Shown here: piece after piece, positions 16,592 to 25,643 of the stretch
How positions within the stretch are numbered: position 1 is the first letter of the stretch
Layout of the letters: every line of letters begins with the position of its first letter
From: Amycolatopsis bartoniae
GTDB lineage: Bacteria; Actinomycetota; Actinomycetes; Mycobacteriales; Pseudonocardiaceae
DNA: 64,000 nt
Direction: 5' to 3'
NCBI RefSeq assembly: GCF_014191255.1
Contig: NZ_JACHWH010000006.1
Location: 124,001 to 188,000 of the forward strand
Position numbers and translations under genes: made by a program
Notes under the pieces: generated by a model
Seen by the model: the letters and a program-made list of their open reading frames with translations, nothing else
What the model was told of the DNA's origin: nothing
The model's database searches: none

Positions 16592-16846
16592 TCAGTTGAA
16601 CACCACGAGCGGGTCGTTGCGCAGGTACAGCACGGGTCCGACGCACTGCCACTGGCCGGGGAGCCAGCGTCCGGCGAACTGCCCGGCCATGCCGGCGGCC
16701 TGGCAGAAGTAGCTGCTGCCGAAGTCCTGTGCCCTGATCCAGCCGCTTTCGTCGCGTGGCGCGGCCGAGGCCGGTGCCTGCGTGAGTGCGAGGGCGGTGC
16801 CCATCGCGGCCGCGGTCAGCAGGGCGTGGGTGGTCGTGCGGTTCAT
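16592..16846 (-). CDS. Small secreted protein, unknown function
   Basis: 84 residues with a clear Sec signal peptide (positively charged N-terminus, hydrophobic core, cleavage after ASA near residue 29). The mature part is about 55 residues, contains two cysteines that could form a disulfide, and is rich in Trp and Gly. The ATG follows a GGAGGAG site. I do not recognise a family. It is followed by a strong hairpin and lies 20 bases beyond the terpene synthase stop in the same direction, so it may be cotranscribed with it. Confidence 0.7.
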   Translation of the reverse strand: MNRTTTHALLTAAAMGTALALTQAPASAAPRDESGWIRAQDFGSSYFCQAAGMAGQFAGRWLPGQWQCVGPVLYLRNDPLVVFN

Positions 16847-16865
16847 GTCTCCTCCACGTGTCGGG

Positions 16866-17921
16866 TCACAAGCTGTCCCACCACCAGGCGATGGCGGGGA
16901 TGGGCAACGGTCCGGGCCGGGGGTCGGACGGGCCGTCGGCCCACGCGGCGCCGCCCGGCCGGGGGCTCTCGCCGTAGCCGCTGTAGCGGGGCACTCGCAG
17001 TGCCCAGTCGGTGTTGCCGCGGATCGCGTGCCCGAGGCATCGCAGGTACGCCCGCAGCGCGCTGCTGGTGCGCGGGTCCGCCGCGACCTGGTCGCGGAGT
17101 TCGAGGAAACGGGTCATCACCCGGTCTCGGAGGCGGTACGCCTCGGCGAGGGCGTCGGCGGGTGGCAGGCCCTCGTGGACGCGCAGGACGTTGATGAGGT
17201 TCTGGTCGGTGTGGTCCTCGGTGGTCTCCTTCCGGTGGGAGTGCAGGTCGTTGTCCCACGCCGCGACGAGCATGGCCATCTCGGTGAGGGCGCGGACGGC
17301 GGGTGAGTCCATTTCGGCGGCGGGGACCTCCTGGCCCAGCGCTATTTCGAGCATGGCGAGCGTCGGCGGGCCGCCCGCCGCGTTGGGGCGCATGGCGGTG
17401 TAGTCGGCGAGGGTGGGCATGCGCCCGGCGGCGCAGTTGGCGATCTGCCAGGCGACGCCGAACAGCCAGGCGCGGTGGGCGTCGGTGAAGCGGCGCACCT
17501 GTACGGGGGTGGCGCAGGCGGCGAACGCGCGCCCGATGTCCTGCAGCGCCGCGACATAGGGGTCGTCACCCGGCGGGGCGTGCCACGGGTTTTCCAGTGC
17601 CTGTTGCAGGGGGCCTGCCATGGCCAGGAACTTCACCGGGTCGGCGCTGAACTCGCCGCTGTCGCAGCGGGTGTCGTCGAAGGCGAAGCCCCAGTAGACC
17701 CAGTGCACGGCCGCCTGCAGTCCTTCGCGGCAGGCGGCGGGGGCGAAGCGGGCGTAGAACTCGGCGCTGTTGGTGCCGAGCACCCGGGCGCGCCCGGTTT
17801 CGCCGGAGTAGAAGCGGAACCGGTCGATCCACTCGATCGCGCGCCGTTCGACCTCGTCGACCTCCGGGTGGATCGCGGGTTCGATCGGGCAGTAGAAAGG
17901 GCGCAGTTCCAGCGTGGTCAT
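16866..17921 (-). CDS. Class I terpene synthase (cyclase)
   Basis: 351 residues, normal for a bacterial class I cyclase. The Mg2+-binding aspartate motif is present in the variant form DDTRCD (residues 82-87), and the NSE triad is exact: N224, S228, E232 in NDLHSHRKE, followed downstream by the usual RY-type region (RVPRYSGYG). It should ionise and cyclise a prenyl diphosphate. The divergently transcribed prenyl diphosphate synthase probably supplies the substrate, so product size depends on that enzyme. It is not the long two-domain geosmin synthase. The ATG at 17921 has an AGGAG site eight bases before it; an upstream frame to 18041 is not needed. Confidence 0.9.
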   Translation of the reverse strand: MTTLELRPFYCPIEPAIHPEVDEVERRAIEWIDRFRFYSGETGRARVLGTNSAEFYARFAPAACREGLQAAVHWVYWGFAFDDTRCDSGEFSADPVKFLAMAGPLQQALENPWHAPPGDDPYVAALQDIGRAFAACATPVQVRRFTDAHRAWLFGVAWQIANCAAGRMPTLADYTAMRPNAAGGPPTLAMLEIALGQEVPAAEMDSPAVRALTEMAMLVAAWDNDLHSHRKETTEDHTDQNLINVLRVHEGLPPADALAEAYRLRDRVMTRFLELRDQVAADPRTSSALRAYLRCLGHAIRGNTDWALRVPRYSGYGESPRPGGAAWADGPSDPRPGPLPIPAIAWWWDSL

Positions 17922-18244
17922 GCGATGGCTCCTGACGATTTCCCGCGACGCGGCGGGAAACAGCGGAAAACGTAAGCGATTTCGGATATCCGGCGAGTGC
18001 CGGTGGAATTCACTATGGCCGTCGCCGGGCCGCGCGGGCAACCCGCATCACGCGAACGAGTAGCGGATTGTCCTTGCGTGGCAAGGGATTACGCAGTGGA
18101 CACTGCTTCGCCCACATGGTCGGGGAGTCCACCTCGGACGGGTGGTGCGAGATGCCCCCTGGTTTTGCCGTGTCCGGTGGTGTTACTTCCGGGAACGGGC
18201 GCGAGTGCGCCGTGATCCGCCGTTCCGTCCCGCGAGGAGGATTC
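17922..18244. promoter_or_regulatory. Divergent promoter region of the terpenoid cluster with two palindromes
   Basis: This 323-base gap separates the terpene synthase and prenyl synthase starts and holds no convincing gene. Two perfect inverted repeats lie close together: CCTTGC-GTG-GCAAGG (18072-18086) and GCAGTG-GA-CACTGC (18093-18106). They are candidate operators, since no regulator gene of the cluster is adjacent. The end of the gap carries the ribosome site GAGGAGG for the prenyl synthase. Confidence 0.4.
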
Positions 18245-19339
18245 ATGCCAGCCCGGCTCGCCCACGTGTCACCCGCTCCGTCGCCCCGTGCCCCGGCCGA
18301 AGTGGACTTCACGTCGTTGCGGCGCAGAGTGGACGCCGCGCTGGAGGAGTTCCTGGAGGCGCAGGCGCGGCATCCGGTGGACGCGTGCCTGCCGCCGCTG
18401 GTCGACGTCGTGCGGGAGTTCGTCGAAGGCGGGAAACGGCTGCGGCCGTTGTTCTGCTACTGCGGGTGGCTCGCCGGCGGCGGCGAACCCGGCGGTGGCC
18501 CGGTCGCGAAGGTGGGGGCGGCGCTGGAGCTGTTCCACACGTTCGCCCTCATCCACGACGACGTGATGGACCGTTCGGCGACGCGCCGCGGCCGTCCCAC
18601 GGTGCACCGCGTGCTCGCGGACCGGTACCACGGCAAGGATCGCGAGGCGGCGGCGCGGTTCGGGGTCAACGCGGCGATCCTGCTGGGTGACCTGTGCCAG
18701 GCGTGGTCGGACGAGTTGCTGTGCGCGGCGGGCGAGCGCTGGCGCCGCCGGGCCGAGCCGGTGCTGCACGCCATGCGCACACAGGTGATGGTCGGGCAGT
18801 ACCTGGACCTGGCGGGGGAGTGGACCGAGGACGCGCTGGACCGCAGCTGGCGCGCGCTGCGGCACAAGACCGCCGGCTACACGGTGGAGCGGCCGTTGCA
18901 GGTCGGTGCGATGCTCGCCGACGCCGGGCCGGAGGTGCTGCGGCTGTGCACCGCCTACGGTCGTCCGCTCGGTGAGGCGTTCCAGCTGCGCGACGACCTG
19001 CTCGGCGTGTTCGGGAGCCCGGAGGTCACCGGCAAGCCCGCGCTCGACGACCTGCGCGAGGGCAAGCCGACCGTCCTGATGAACCTGGCGTGGCGGCGCG
19101 CGGGCTCGCGCCAGCGCGCGCTCATCCGGGAGCTGCACGGCGACCCCGCGCTCGACGAGGCGGGCGCCGAGCGGCTGCGCGACGTGATCCGCCGGACCGG
19201 GGCCGACACCGCGGTCGCCGAGCTGATCGAACTGAAGGCCGGGCAGGCGCTGGCCGCCCTCGACGACGTCACCGTTCCCGCGCCCGCCCGCACCGCCTGC
19301 GCGGACCTCGCCCGCGCCGCCACCCGCCGCACCCGCTGA
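18245..19339 (+). CDS. Polyprenyl (isoprenyl) diphosphate synthase
   Basis: 364 residues from ATG 18245, directly behind GAGGAGG. Both Asp-rich motifs of trans-prenyltransferases are present: first motif DDVMD (105-109) in HTFALIHDDVMD, and second motif DDLLG in FQLRDDLLGVFG. GKRLRP near residue 63 binds diphosphate. The residues before the first motif (HTFAL) suggest a GGPP- or FPP-type enzyme, but chain length cannot be fixed by eye. It starts a + operon with the two ABC genes and is divergent from the terpene synthase, which should use its product. Confidence 0.9.
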   Translation: MPARLAHVSPAPSPRAPAEVDFTSLRRRVDAALEEFLEAQARHPVDACLPPLVDVVREFVEGGKRLRPLFCYCGWLAGGGEPGGGPVAKVGAALELFHTFALIHDDVMDRSATRRGRPTVHRVLADRYHGKDREAAARFGVNAAILLGDLCQAWSDELLCAAGERWRRRAEPVLHAMRTQVMVGQYLDLAGEWTEDALDRSWRALRHKTAGYTVERPLQVGAMLADAGPEVLRLCTAYGRPLGEAFQLRDDLLGVFGSPEVTGKPALDDLREGKPTVLMNLAWRRAGSRQRALIRELHGDPALDEAGAERLRDVIRRTGADTAVAELIELKAGQALAALDDVTVPAPARTACADLARAATRRTR

Positions 19340-19352
19340 GAAGGAGCCGGAC

Positions 19353-19991
19353 TTGCCCACCACGGACCCCGTCCTGCAAGCCATCGACCTGCACAAGTCC
19401 TACGGGCACCGCAGCGTGCTCTCGGGCGTCGAGTTCGAGCTGCGCCCCGGTGAGCTGCTGGGCATCATCGGTGAGAACGGCGCCGGGAAGTCCACGCTGC
19501 TGCAGATCCTGGCCGGGGTGCTGCGCGCGGACCGCGGCGAGGTCGTGCACCGCGGCAGCCTCGGGTACTGCCCGCAGCGCATCGTCGTCAACGACGACCT
19601 GACGGTCGGGCAGCACCTGCGGTACTTCCAGAGCGCGTACCGCATGCCCGACCTCACCCGGGCGTGGCAGCTGCTCGACCGGCTGGCGCTCACCCCGTAC
19701 CGCACGATCCGGGCCGGGGCGTTGAGCGGCGGCACCCGGCAGAAGCTCAACCTGGTGCTCGCGCTCATGCACGACCCGGACGTGGTGCTCATGGACGAGC
19801 CCTACCAGGGGTTCGACTGGGAGAACTACCTGGCGTTCTGGCAGCTGGCCGGGCAGCTGCGCGACGAGGGCCGCTCGGTGCTGGTCATCTCGCACATCGC
19901 CCACGACACCGAGCGTTTCGACCGGCTGTACCGGCTCGAAGCGGGCAAGGTGACCGCGGTACGGTCCGAGCTCGAGGTGGTGGCGTCGTGA
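19353..19991 (+). CDS. ABC transporter ATP-binding protein (exporter type)
   Basis: 212 residues starting at TTG 19353 with an AAGGAG site. Walker A is GENGAGKST, the signature is LSGGTRQ, and Walker B is VVLMDEP, followed by the H-loop SHIAHD. It is short, a lone nucleotide-binding domain, and pairs with the permease whose GTG overlaps its stop (GTGA). Placed between terpenoid genes and its permease, it likely powers export of the terpenoid or a self-protection pump. Confidence 0.9.
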   Translation: MPTTDPVLQAIDLHKSYGHRSVLSGVEFELRPGELLGIIGENGAGKSTLLQILAGVLRADRGEVVHRGSLGYCPQRIVVNDDLTVGQHLRYFQSAYRMPDLTRAWQLLDRLALTPYRTIRAGALSGGTRQKLNLVLALMHDPDVVLMDEPYQGFDWENYLAFWQLAGQLRDEGRSVLVISHIAHDTERFDRLYRLEAGKVTAVRSELEVVAS

Positions 19992-20923
19992 CCACGGTGC
20001 AGTCACTGGTCACCGGCGCCCGCCGGTGGCGCACGGACGTGCTCGACGGCACGACGTGGCAGGCGGCGCTGGTCAAGGCCGTCGGGTTCGAGGCCGCCCA
20101 GCACGCCCGCAACAAGCTCGCGCTGGTGCTCGTGGTGTTCTTCATCCCGGTGTGGCTGGCCGTCGTGCGGGCGATCATCCCGTCGCGCCCGGTCGCCTAC
20201 CAGTCCCGGATCACCGACGCGCCGGTGACGGTCGACGCGAGCCGGCTGGCGCTCATCTCGGCGGTGATCAACGCGGCCACGCTGATCATCGGGTTCATGC
20301 TGTTCGCGGCGATCCGGCGGGCGCGGGAGTTCGACCAGCGGCTCGTGCTCGCCGGGTACCCGCGCCCGGTGCTGCTGCTGGCGAAGCTCGTCGCGCTCGT
20401 GCTGGTGGCGCTGATCGTGGGCGGCTACGCGACGATCGTGCTGTCGATGTTCACCGACGTGCGCCAGCCCGGGATGCTGTTCCTCAGCCTGCTGGCCGGC
20501 GGGCTGGTGTACGGCGGGCTCGGGATCGCGCTCGGCGTCGCGGTGTCCACCGAGCTGGCCGGGATGTTCGTGATCATCATGGTCAGCCTGATCGACGTGA
20601 TGGTGCAGAACCCGGTGATCAACCCGGGCCGCAACCAGACGGTGCTGCAGTTCCTGCCCACCTACGGGCCGATGCAGAGCGCGGTGGCGGCCACGTTCAC
20701 CGACACGGGGTCCGCGGGCTGCCTGCTGCTGGGGCCGCTGTGGCTGGTGGCGTTCGCGGCGTTCGGCCTGGCCGCGTTCTACCTGCGGACGAAGGACCAC
20801 ACGCGCAGTGACGCGCAGCCGGACCTGGTGGCGGTCACGGTGCGGCTGCTGCCCGACGGCTCGTTCCGGATCGAGTCCCGGCGCGGCGCCGTCCTCGTGC
20901 GGACGGAGTCGGAAACCGGCTGA
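19988..20923 (+). CDS. ABC transporter permease (ABC-2 type)
   Basis: 311 residues from a GTG overlapping the ATPase stop. About six hydrophobic helices lie between residues ~45 and 265 (for example LALVLVVFFIPVWLAVV and LLLAKLVALVLVALIVGGYA), consistent with an ABC-2 exporter subunit. After the last helix there is a soluble C-terminal tail of about 40 residues. It works with the preceding ATPase, probably as a 2+2 complex. The substrate is inferred from cluster context only. Confidence 0.85.
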   Translation: MTTVQSLVTGARRWRTDVLDGTTWQAALVKAVGFEAAQHARNKLALVLVVFFIPVWLAVVRAIIPSRPVAYQSRITDAPVTVDASRLALISAVINAATLIIGFMLFAAIRRAREFDQRLVLAGYPRPVLLLAKLVALVLVALIVGGYATIVLSMFTDVRQPGMLFLSLLAGGLVYGGLGIALGVAVSTELAGMFVIIMVSLIDVMVQNPVINPGRNQTVLQFLPTYGPMQSAVAATFTDTGSAGCLLLGPLWLVAFAAFGLAAFYLRTKDHTRSDAQPDLVAVTVRLLPDGSFRIESRRGAVLVRTESETG

Positions 20924-20940
20924 CGGCGGTAAGGTGATGC

Positions 20941-21378
20941 ATGGGCTTCCGCCGCGGTGGTCGGGAGACCGCCGCCGCGCGCCGCCTGCGGCTGGTCACG
21001 CTCCTGGAGCTGGTGCGGCGCGCGGTCGAGCTGCAGGACGACGCCGACGAGGTGATCGCCGCCTGCGGGTTGCCGGGTGAGCCGCCGGTGTCGGTGGCCC
21101 GCCGTGGGCGCCAGGTCGGGGCGGAGTACGCGCGGTTGCAGGGCTGGGTGCTGGACCTGTGCGAGGACGACGAGCCGGGCACGCTGGCGCGGCGGATCGG
21201 CGAGCTGCTGAGCTACCACACCGAGATGCTCGACCTGAGCCTGAAGCTGGCGTTCCCGCGGTACCGCTCGCCCCGCCTCGAACGGCGCCGCCAGGAGCTC
21301 ACCGGGCTCGGTGAACCGGCCAGGACGCTGCGTGAGACGGAGGCGGCGCTGCGGTTGTGGCTCGACTCGACCCCGTGA
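20941..21378 (+). CDS. Hypothetical cytoplasmic protein
   Basis: 145 residues, helical, rich in Arg, Leu and Glu, with no signal peptide or membrane segment. I do not recognise a family. It begins 17 bases after the permease in the same direction and may be the last gene of the terpenoid operon, although nothing in its sequence shows a link to terpenoids. The alternating charged helices (for example EYARLQGWVLDLCEDDEPG) could suit a small protein-binding fold. Confidence 0.6.
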   Translation: MGFRRGGRETAAARRLRLVTLLELVRRAVELQDDADEVIAACGLPGEPPVSVARRGRQVGAEYARLQGWVLDLCEDDEPGTLARRIGELLSYHTEMLDLSLKLAFPRYRSPRLERRRQELTGLGEPARTLRETEAALRLWLDSTP

Positions 21379-21410
21379 TCGCGTCGGCGGGTGCGTGTTC
21401 TATCGTGTGC

Positions 21411-21465
21411 GTGGCGGTGGGGCCCGCCGACCCCGTCGCGGGGTGAACCGTGAGACCCTCGCCAA
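21411..21465 (+). ncRNA. Candidate fluoride riboswitch (crcB motif)
   Basis: The segment GGCGGTGGGGCCCGCC (21413-21428) closely resembles the 5' core of the crcB motif (GGCGATGAGGCCCGCC in a well-studied example, from memory): GGCG can pseudoknot with CGCC. A small hairpin CCCC-GTCGC-GGGG follows (21431-21443), then TGA, and a 3' strand CCCTCGCC that can pair with GGTGGGG. It lies about 50 bases before two fluoride-channel genes. The linker before the 3' strand is longer than usual, so this is a candidate, not a certain hit. Confidence 0.55.
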
Positions 21466-21513
21466 CGGTCCCTGCCAGGTGTGTCCATTCCGCTGGTGGG
21501 AGGCAGAATTTTC

Positions 21514-21948
21514 GTGGTCGATCCGGACGTTTCGCTGGCAGTGCCGCAGCAGCGGCGCGAGCTGCGCGACCATCCCGCCGCCGTGCTGGGCGCGATCGCG
21601 CTCGGCGGCGCCCTCGGCGCGCTCGCCCGGTACGGCGTGGGGGAGCTGCTGCCGCATGCCAGCGGCGGCTGGCCGTGGTCGACGCTGCTGGTCAACGTCA
21701 GTGGGTGCCTGGCGATCGGCGTGCTGATGGCGTTGATCGGACGGTTCTGGCCACGGCAGCGGCTGCTGCGCCCGTTCGCGGGAGTCGGCGTGCTGGGCGG
21801 TTACACGACGTTCTCGACGGCGACGCTGGAGGTGGTGCAGCTGGTGCAGGCCCACCGCCCGGTGCTCGCCCTGCTGTACCTGGCGGTGACGGCGCTGGGC
21901 GCACTCGTCGCGGTGGCCGTTGGGGCAGCCGTGGTGGGGCGCTCGTGA
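21514..21948 (+). CDS. crcB: Fluoride ion channel CrcB/FluC, subunit 1
   Basis: 144 residues from GTG 21514, ten bases after a GGGAGG site; a GTG at 21481 without such a site would add 11 residues. Four membrane helices are apparent with the FluC landmarks GALGALARYGV, TLLVNVSGCLAIG and GGYTTFSTATLE (the TTFST break motif). FluC proteins are small dual-topology channels that expel fluoride. The second copy starts in a GTGA overlap, and such pairs in actinobacteria form heterodimers with the two subunits in opposite orientations. Confidence 0.92.
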   Translation: MVDPDVSLAVPQQRRELRDHPAAVLGAIALGGALGALARYGVGELLPHASGGWPWSTLLVNVSGCLAIGVLMALIGRFWPRQRLLRPFAGVGVLGGYTTFSTATLEVVQLVQAHRPVLALLYLAVTALGALVAVAVGAAVVGRS

Positions 21949-22301
21949 CGGTGCTGCTGGTGGCGCTGGGCGCCGCGGTGGGTGCGCCGTCGCGTTACCT
22001 GCTCGACCGCGCGGTCCAGACCCGGCACGATTCGGTGTTCCCGTGGGGCACGCTGTCGGTGAACGTCGTGGGCTGTTTCGTGCTGGGGATGGTCACGGCG
22101 ATGCCGGTACCGTCGGCGCTGGCGGCCCTGCTGGGCACGGGGTTCTGCGGTGCCCTCACGACGTACTCGACGTTCAGCTACGAAACCCTGCGGCTGCTGG
22201 AAAGGCGGGCCTGGCTGCTCGCGGGACTGAACGCGGGAATCTCCCTCGTGGCAGGCCTCGGGGCGGCCTACGTCGGCATCGCGCTCGGCCAGGCACTGTA
22301 A
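21945..22301 (+). CDS. crcB: Fluoride ion channel CrcB/FluC, subunit 2
   Basis: 118 residues from the GTG at 21945 that overlaps the first gene's stop. It has four membrane helices, SVNVVGCFVLGMVTA, and the Phe-box region TTYSTFSYETLRLLE. It is the partner of the preceding subunit: neighbouring, translationally coupled copies with divergent sequence are the rule for heterodimeric FluC pairs. The product expels fluoride across the membrane, and the leader upstream may sense fluoride. Confidence 0.92.
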   Translation: MTVLLVALGAAVGAPSRYLLDRAVQTRHDSVFPWGTLSVNVVGCFVLGMVTAMPVPSALAALLGTGFCGALTTYSTFSYETLRLLERRAWLLAGLNAGISLVAGLGAAYVGIALGQAL

Positions 22302-22428
22302 ATTCCGTTGCACCGCCTCGTGGTGGCGGGTCATCATTGTGCCCAGGGAACGGACCCACTGACCACAATGGACTCAGCTCGCCCAGGGGAGGCGGGCACG
22401 CGAAAGGCCCGTACGCTACCGCGGGCCG

Positions 22429-22470
22429 CCCGGTGCCGGGCTGCAGGTGAGGACCTCGCCCGGCACCGGG
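22429..22470. terminator. 13-bp perfect hairpin between crcB operon and tRNA
   Basis: CCCGGTGCCGGGC (22429-22441) pairs exactly with 22458-22470 around a 16-base loop. It ends six bases before the tRNA 5' end, so it may stop crcB transcription, or it may lie in the tRNA precursor leader. Confidence 0.55.
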
Positions 22471-22476
22471 GAACAC

Positions 22477-22550
22477 ACCCCAGTAGCTCAGCCGGACAGA
22501 GCGCGCCACTACGAATGGCGAGGTCCCGGGTTCGACTCCCGGCCGGGGTA
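22477..22550 (+). tRNA. tRNA-Arg (anticodon ACG)
   Basis: A 74-base cloverleaf: acceptor ACCCCAG/CCGGGGT (one A-C mismatch), D stem GCTC/GAGC, anticodon stem CGCCA/TGGCG with loop CTACGAA giving anticodon ACG, and T arm CCGGG-TTCGACT-CCCGG. A20-type D-loop adenosine and C35, arginine identity elements, are present. CCA is not encoded. The 3' half is overlapped on the other strand by the last codons of the ABC ATPase gene. Confidence 0.85.
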
Positions 22551-23546
22551 CGGCTTCGGGGAAATGGCGGCCGCTTCCCCCACGTTCTCCGGAAAGTGAC
22601 ACGCCACCCGCCGCCCCGGGGTGAGCTCCGCGAGGGGTGGTTCCTGCGTCCGGCAGATGTCCTGCGCCTTCCAGCAGCGGGTGCTGAACCGGCACGCCGG
22701 GGGTGGGGACTGGGGGCTCGGGGGTTCGCCGGCGAGGCGGATCCGCGTGCGTTTCGTGCGGGCGCCCGGGTCCGGGACCGGCACCGCCGACAGCAGGGCC
22801 ACCGTGTAGGGGTGGTGCGGCTTGTCGTACAGGGCGTCCGCGTCGGCGAGTTCCACGATCTTGCCCAGGTACATCACCGCGACGCGGTCGGACACGTGGC
22901 GCACCACCGACAGGTCGTGCGCGATCAGCACGTACGTCAGCCCCAGCTCGTTCTGCAGGTCCTCCAGCAGGTTGATCACCTGCGCCTGGATGGACACGTC
23001 CAAAGCGGACACCGGCTCGTCCGCCACGATCAGTTTCGGGCGCAGCGCCAGCGTCCGCGCGATGCCGATCCGCTGCCGCTGCCCGCCGGAGAACTCGTGC
23101 GGGTACCGGTTGTAGTGCTCCGGGCTCAGGCCCACGAGTTCGAGCAGCTCCTGCACCGCCCGCTTCACCCCGTGCTCCGTCGGCAGCTTCTGCAACCGGA
23201 ACGCCGCGCCGACGATCGTGCCGACCGTGTGCCGCGGGTTGAGTGACGAGTACGGGTCCTGGAACACCATCTGCACGTCCCGCCGCAACGGGCGCATCCG
23301 GTTCGCCGACAGGTGCGTGATGTCGTGGCCGTCCAGCACGATCCGCCCGTCGCTGGGCTCCAGCAGCCGCGTCAGCAGCCGGCCCGTCGTCGTCTTTCCG
23401 CACCCCGATTCGCCGACCAGCGACAGCGTCTCTCCCTTGTGGACGGTGAAGTCGAGGCCGTCGACCGCCTTCACCGCGCCCACCGCACGCTGCAGCAACC
23501 CGCGCCGCACCGGGAAGTGCTTGCGCAGCCCGGAAACTTCGAGCAT
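22509..23546 (-). CDS. Peptide-type ABC transporter ATP-binding protein (DppF/OppF type)
   Basis: 345 residues from ATG 23546, which has an AGGGGA site; a GTG at 23564 overlapping the previous stop is the alternative. Walker A GESGCGKTT, signature FSGGQRQR and Walker B LIVADEP are present. The oligopeptide-transporter C-terminal domain has a Cys-containing motif (CRFSTRCWKAQDIC), as in DppD/F proteins that carry an Fe-S-like cysteine set. The last residues, GRESNPGPRHS, are the antisense reading of the tRNA-Arg gene. The gene is the final one of a five-gene importer operon with a nickel/peptide-type layout. Confidence 0.9.
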   Translation of the reverse strand: MLEVSGLRKHFPVRRGLLQRAVGAVKAVDGLDFTVHKGETLSLVGESGCGKTTTGRLLTRLLEPSDGRIVLDGHDITHLSANRMRPLRRDVQMVFQDPYSSLNPRHTVGTIVGAAFRLQKLPTEHGVKRAVQELLELVGLSPEHYNRYPHEFSGGQRQRIGIARTLALRPKLIVADEPVSALDVSIQAQVINLLEDLQNELGLTYVLIAHDLSVVRHVSDRVAVMYLGKIVELADADALYDKPHHPYTVALLSAVPVPDPGARTKRTRIRLAGEPPSPQSPPPACRFSTRCWKAQDICRTQEPPLAELTPGRRVACHFPENVGEAAAISPKPYPGRESNPGPRHS

Positions 23547-23560
23547 CGTCGTCCCCTCGG

Positions 23561-24561
<1,001 letters not shown>

Positions 24562-24565
<4 letters not shown>

Positions 24566-25575
24566 GAGTACCGCACTCTCGGGTCGACGACGGCGTAACC
24601 GATGTCCACGACCAGGTTGGCCACGACGATGAAGAACCCGGCGAGCAGCGTCACGCCCATGATCGCCGGGAGGTCCTTGCCGTTGATGGCCACGATCGCG
24701 TAATGCCCCAACCCCGGCAGGGAGAAAGCGGTTTCCGTGAGCACCGCGCCCCCCAGCAGCAGGCCGAGGTCCAGGCCGAAGATCGTGAGGATCGGGGTCA
24801 GCGTGGCCCGCAGGCCGTGCCGGAGCACCACCGTGCGCTCGGGCAGCCCCTTGGCGCGTGCGGTACGGATGAAGTCCTCGCCGAGCGTTTCCAGCATTCC
24901 GGCGCGGGTGAGGCGGGCGTAGAGCGCGGCGTAGAGGAACGCGAGGGTGACCCATGGCAGCACCAGTGCCCAGAACCAGCGGGCCGGGTTTTCCGCCAGC
25001 GGGATGTAGGTGCCCGCGTCGGGGAAGACCGGGAGCGTGTCGCGGAAGAGCGCCAGGCAGATCAGCGCCGTGAAGAACACCGGCAACGACACCCCGGCCA
25101 GCGCGGTGCTCATCGCGGCGCGGTCGAACCACGAGCCGCGCCGCAGCGCCGAGAGGACCCCGACGCCCACGCCGCTCACGAGCCAGATGACGGCGGCCCC
25201 GAGCCCGAGCGACACGGTCACCGGCAGCGCGTCGAGCATCTGCGGCCACACCGGCAGCTGGTTCTTGAACGAGTAGCCGAAGCACGGGGCGGGGCAGTGC
25301 ACGATCTGGGTGCCGGTGTCGTAGTCCTCGCCGGCGACGAGGCCCTTGAGGAAGTGCCAGTACTGGGCGTAGAGCGGCTGGTCGAGCCCGAGCCGCGCCT
25401 CGATCTGGTGCAGCACGTCGGGGCTCGGGCTCTTGCCGACGAAGTTCGCCGCGAGCTGGTCGGTGGTCTGCCCGGCCAGGCGCGGCACGACGAAGAAGAT
25501 TCCGAACGTCACGACGCTGACGACGATCAGCAGGACCACGGCCGAGACCAGCCTGCGGAGGATGAACGTGATCAC
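24562..25575 (-). CDS. Peptide-type ABC transporter permease (DppB type)
   Basis: 337 residues from GTG 25575. The first helix is near the N-terminus (LVSAVVLLIVVSVVTFGIFFVV), then a large extracytoplasmic loop of about 70 residues, then five more helices with the EAA-like loop (EDFIRTARAKGLPERTVVLR). This is the usual DppB arrangement. No good ribosome site precedes the GTG. The two cysteines in the loop (VHCPAPCFG) are unusual. Confidence 0.9.
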
Positions 25576-25643
25576 GAACGGCGGCGGCGGTGCCCCGGCG
25601 GGATCTCCGCCGGGCCACCGGTGCCTTCACCTGCTTTCGGGGC

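Noticed and set aside
16866..17921. Geosmin or 2-methylisoborneol synthase
   Set aside because: It is a single 351-residue domain, unlike the two-domain geosmin enzyme, and no methyltransferase partner for methylisoborneol is present.
22477..22550. tRNA-associated integration site of a mobile element
   Set aside because: I found no integrase, no direct repeat of the tRNA 3' end and no phage genes on either side within the window.
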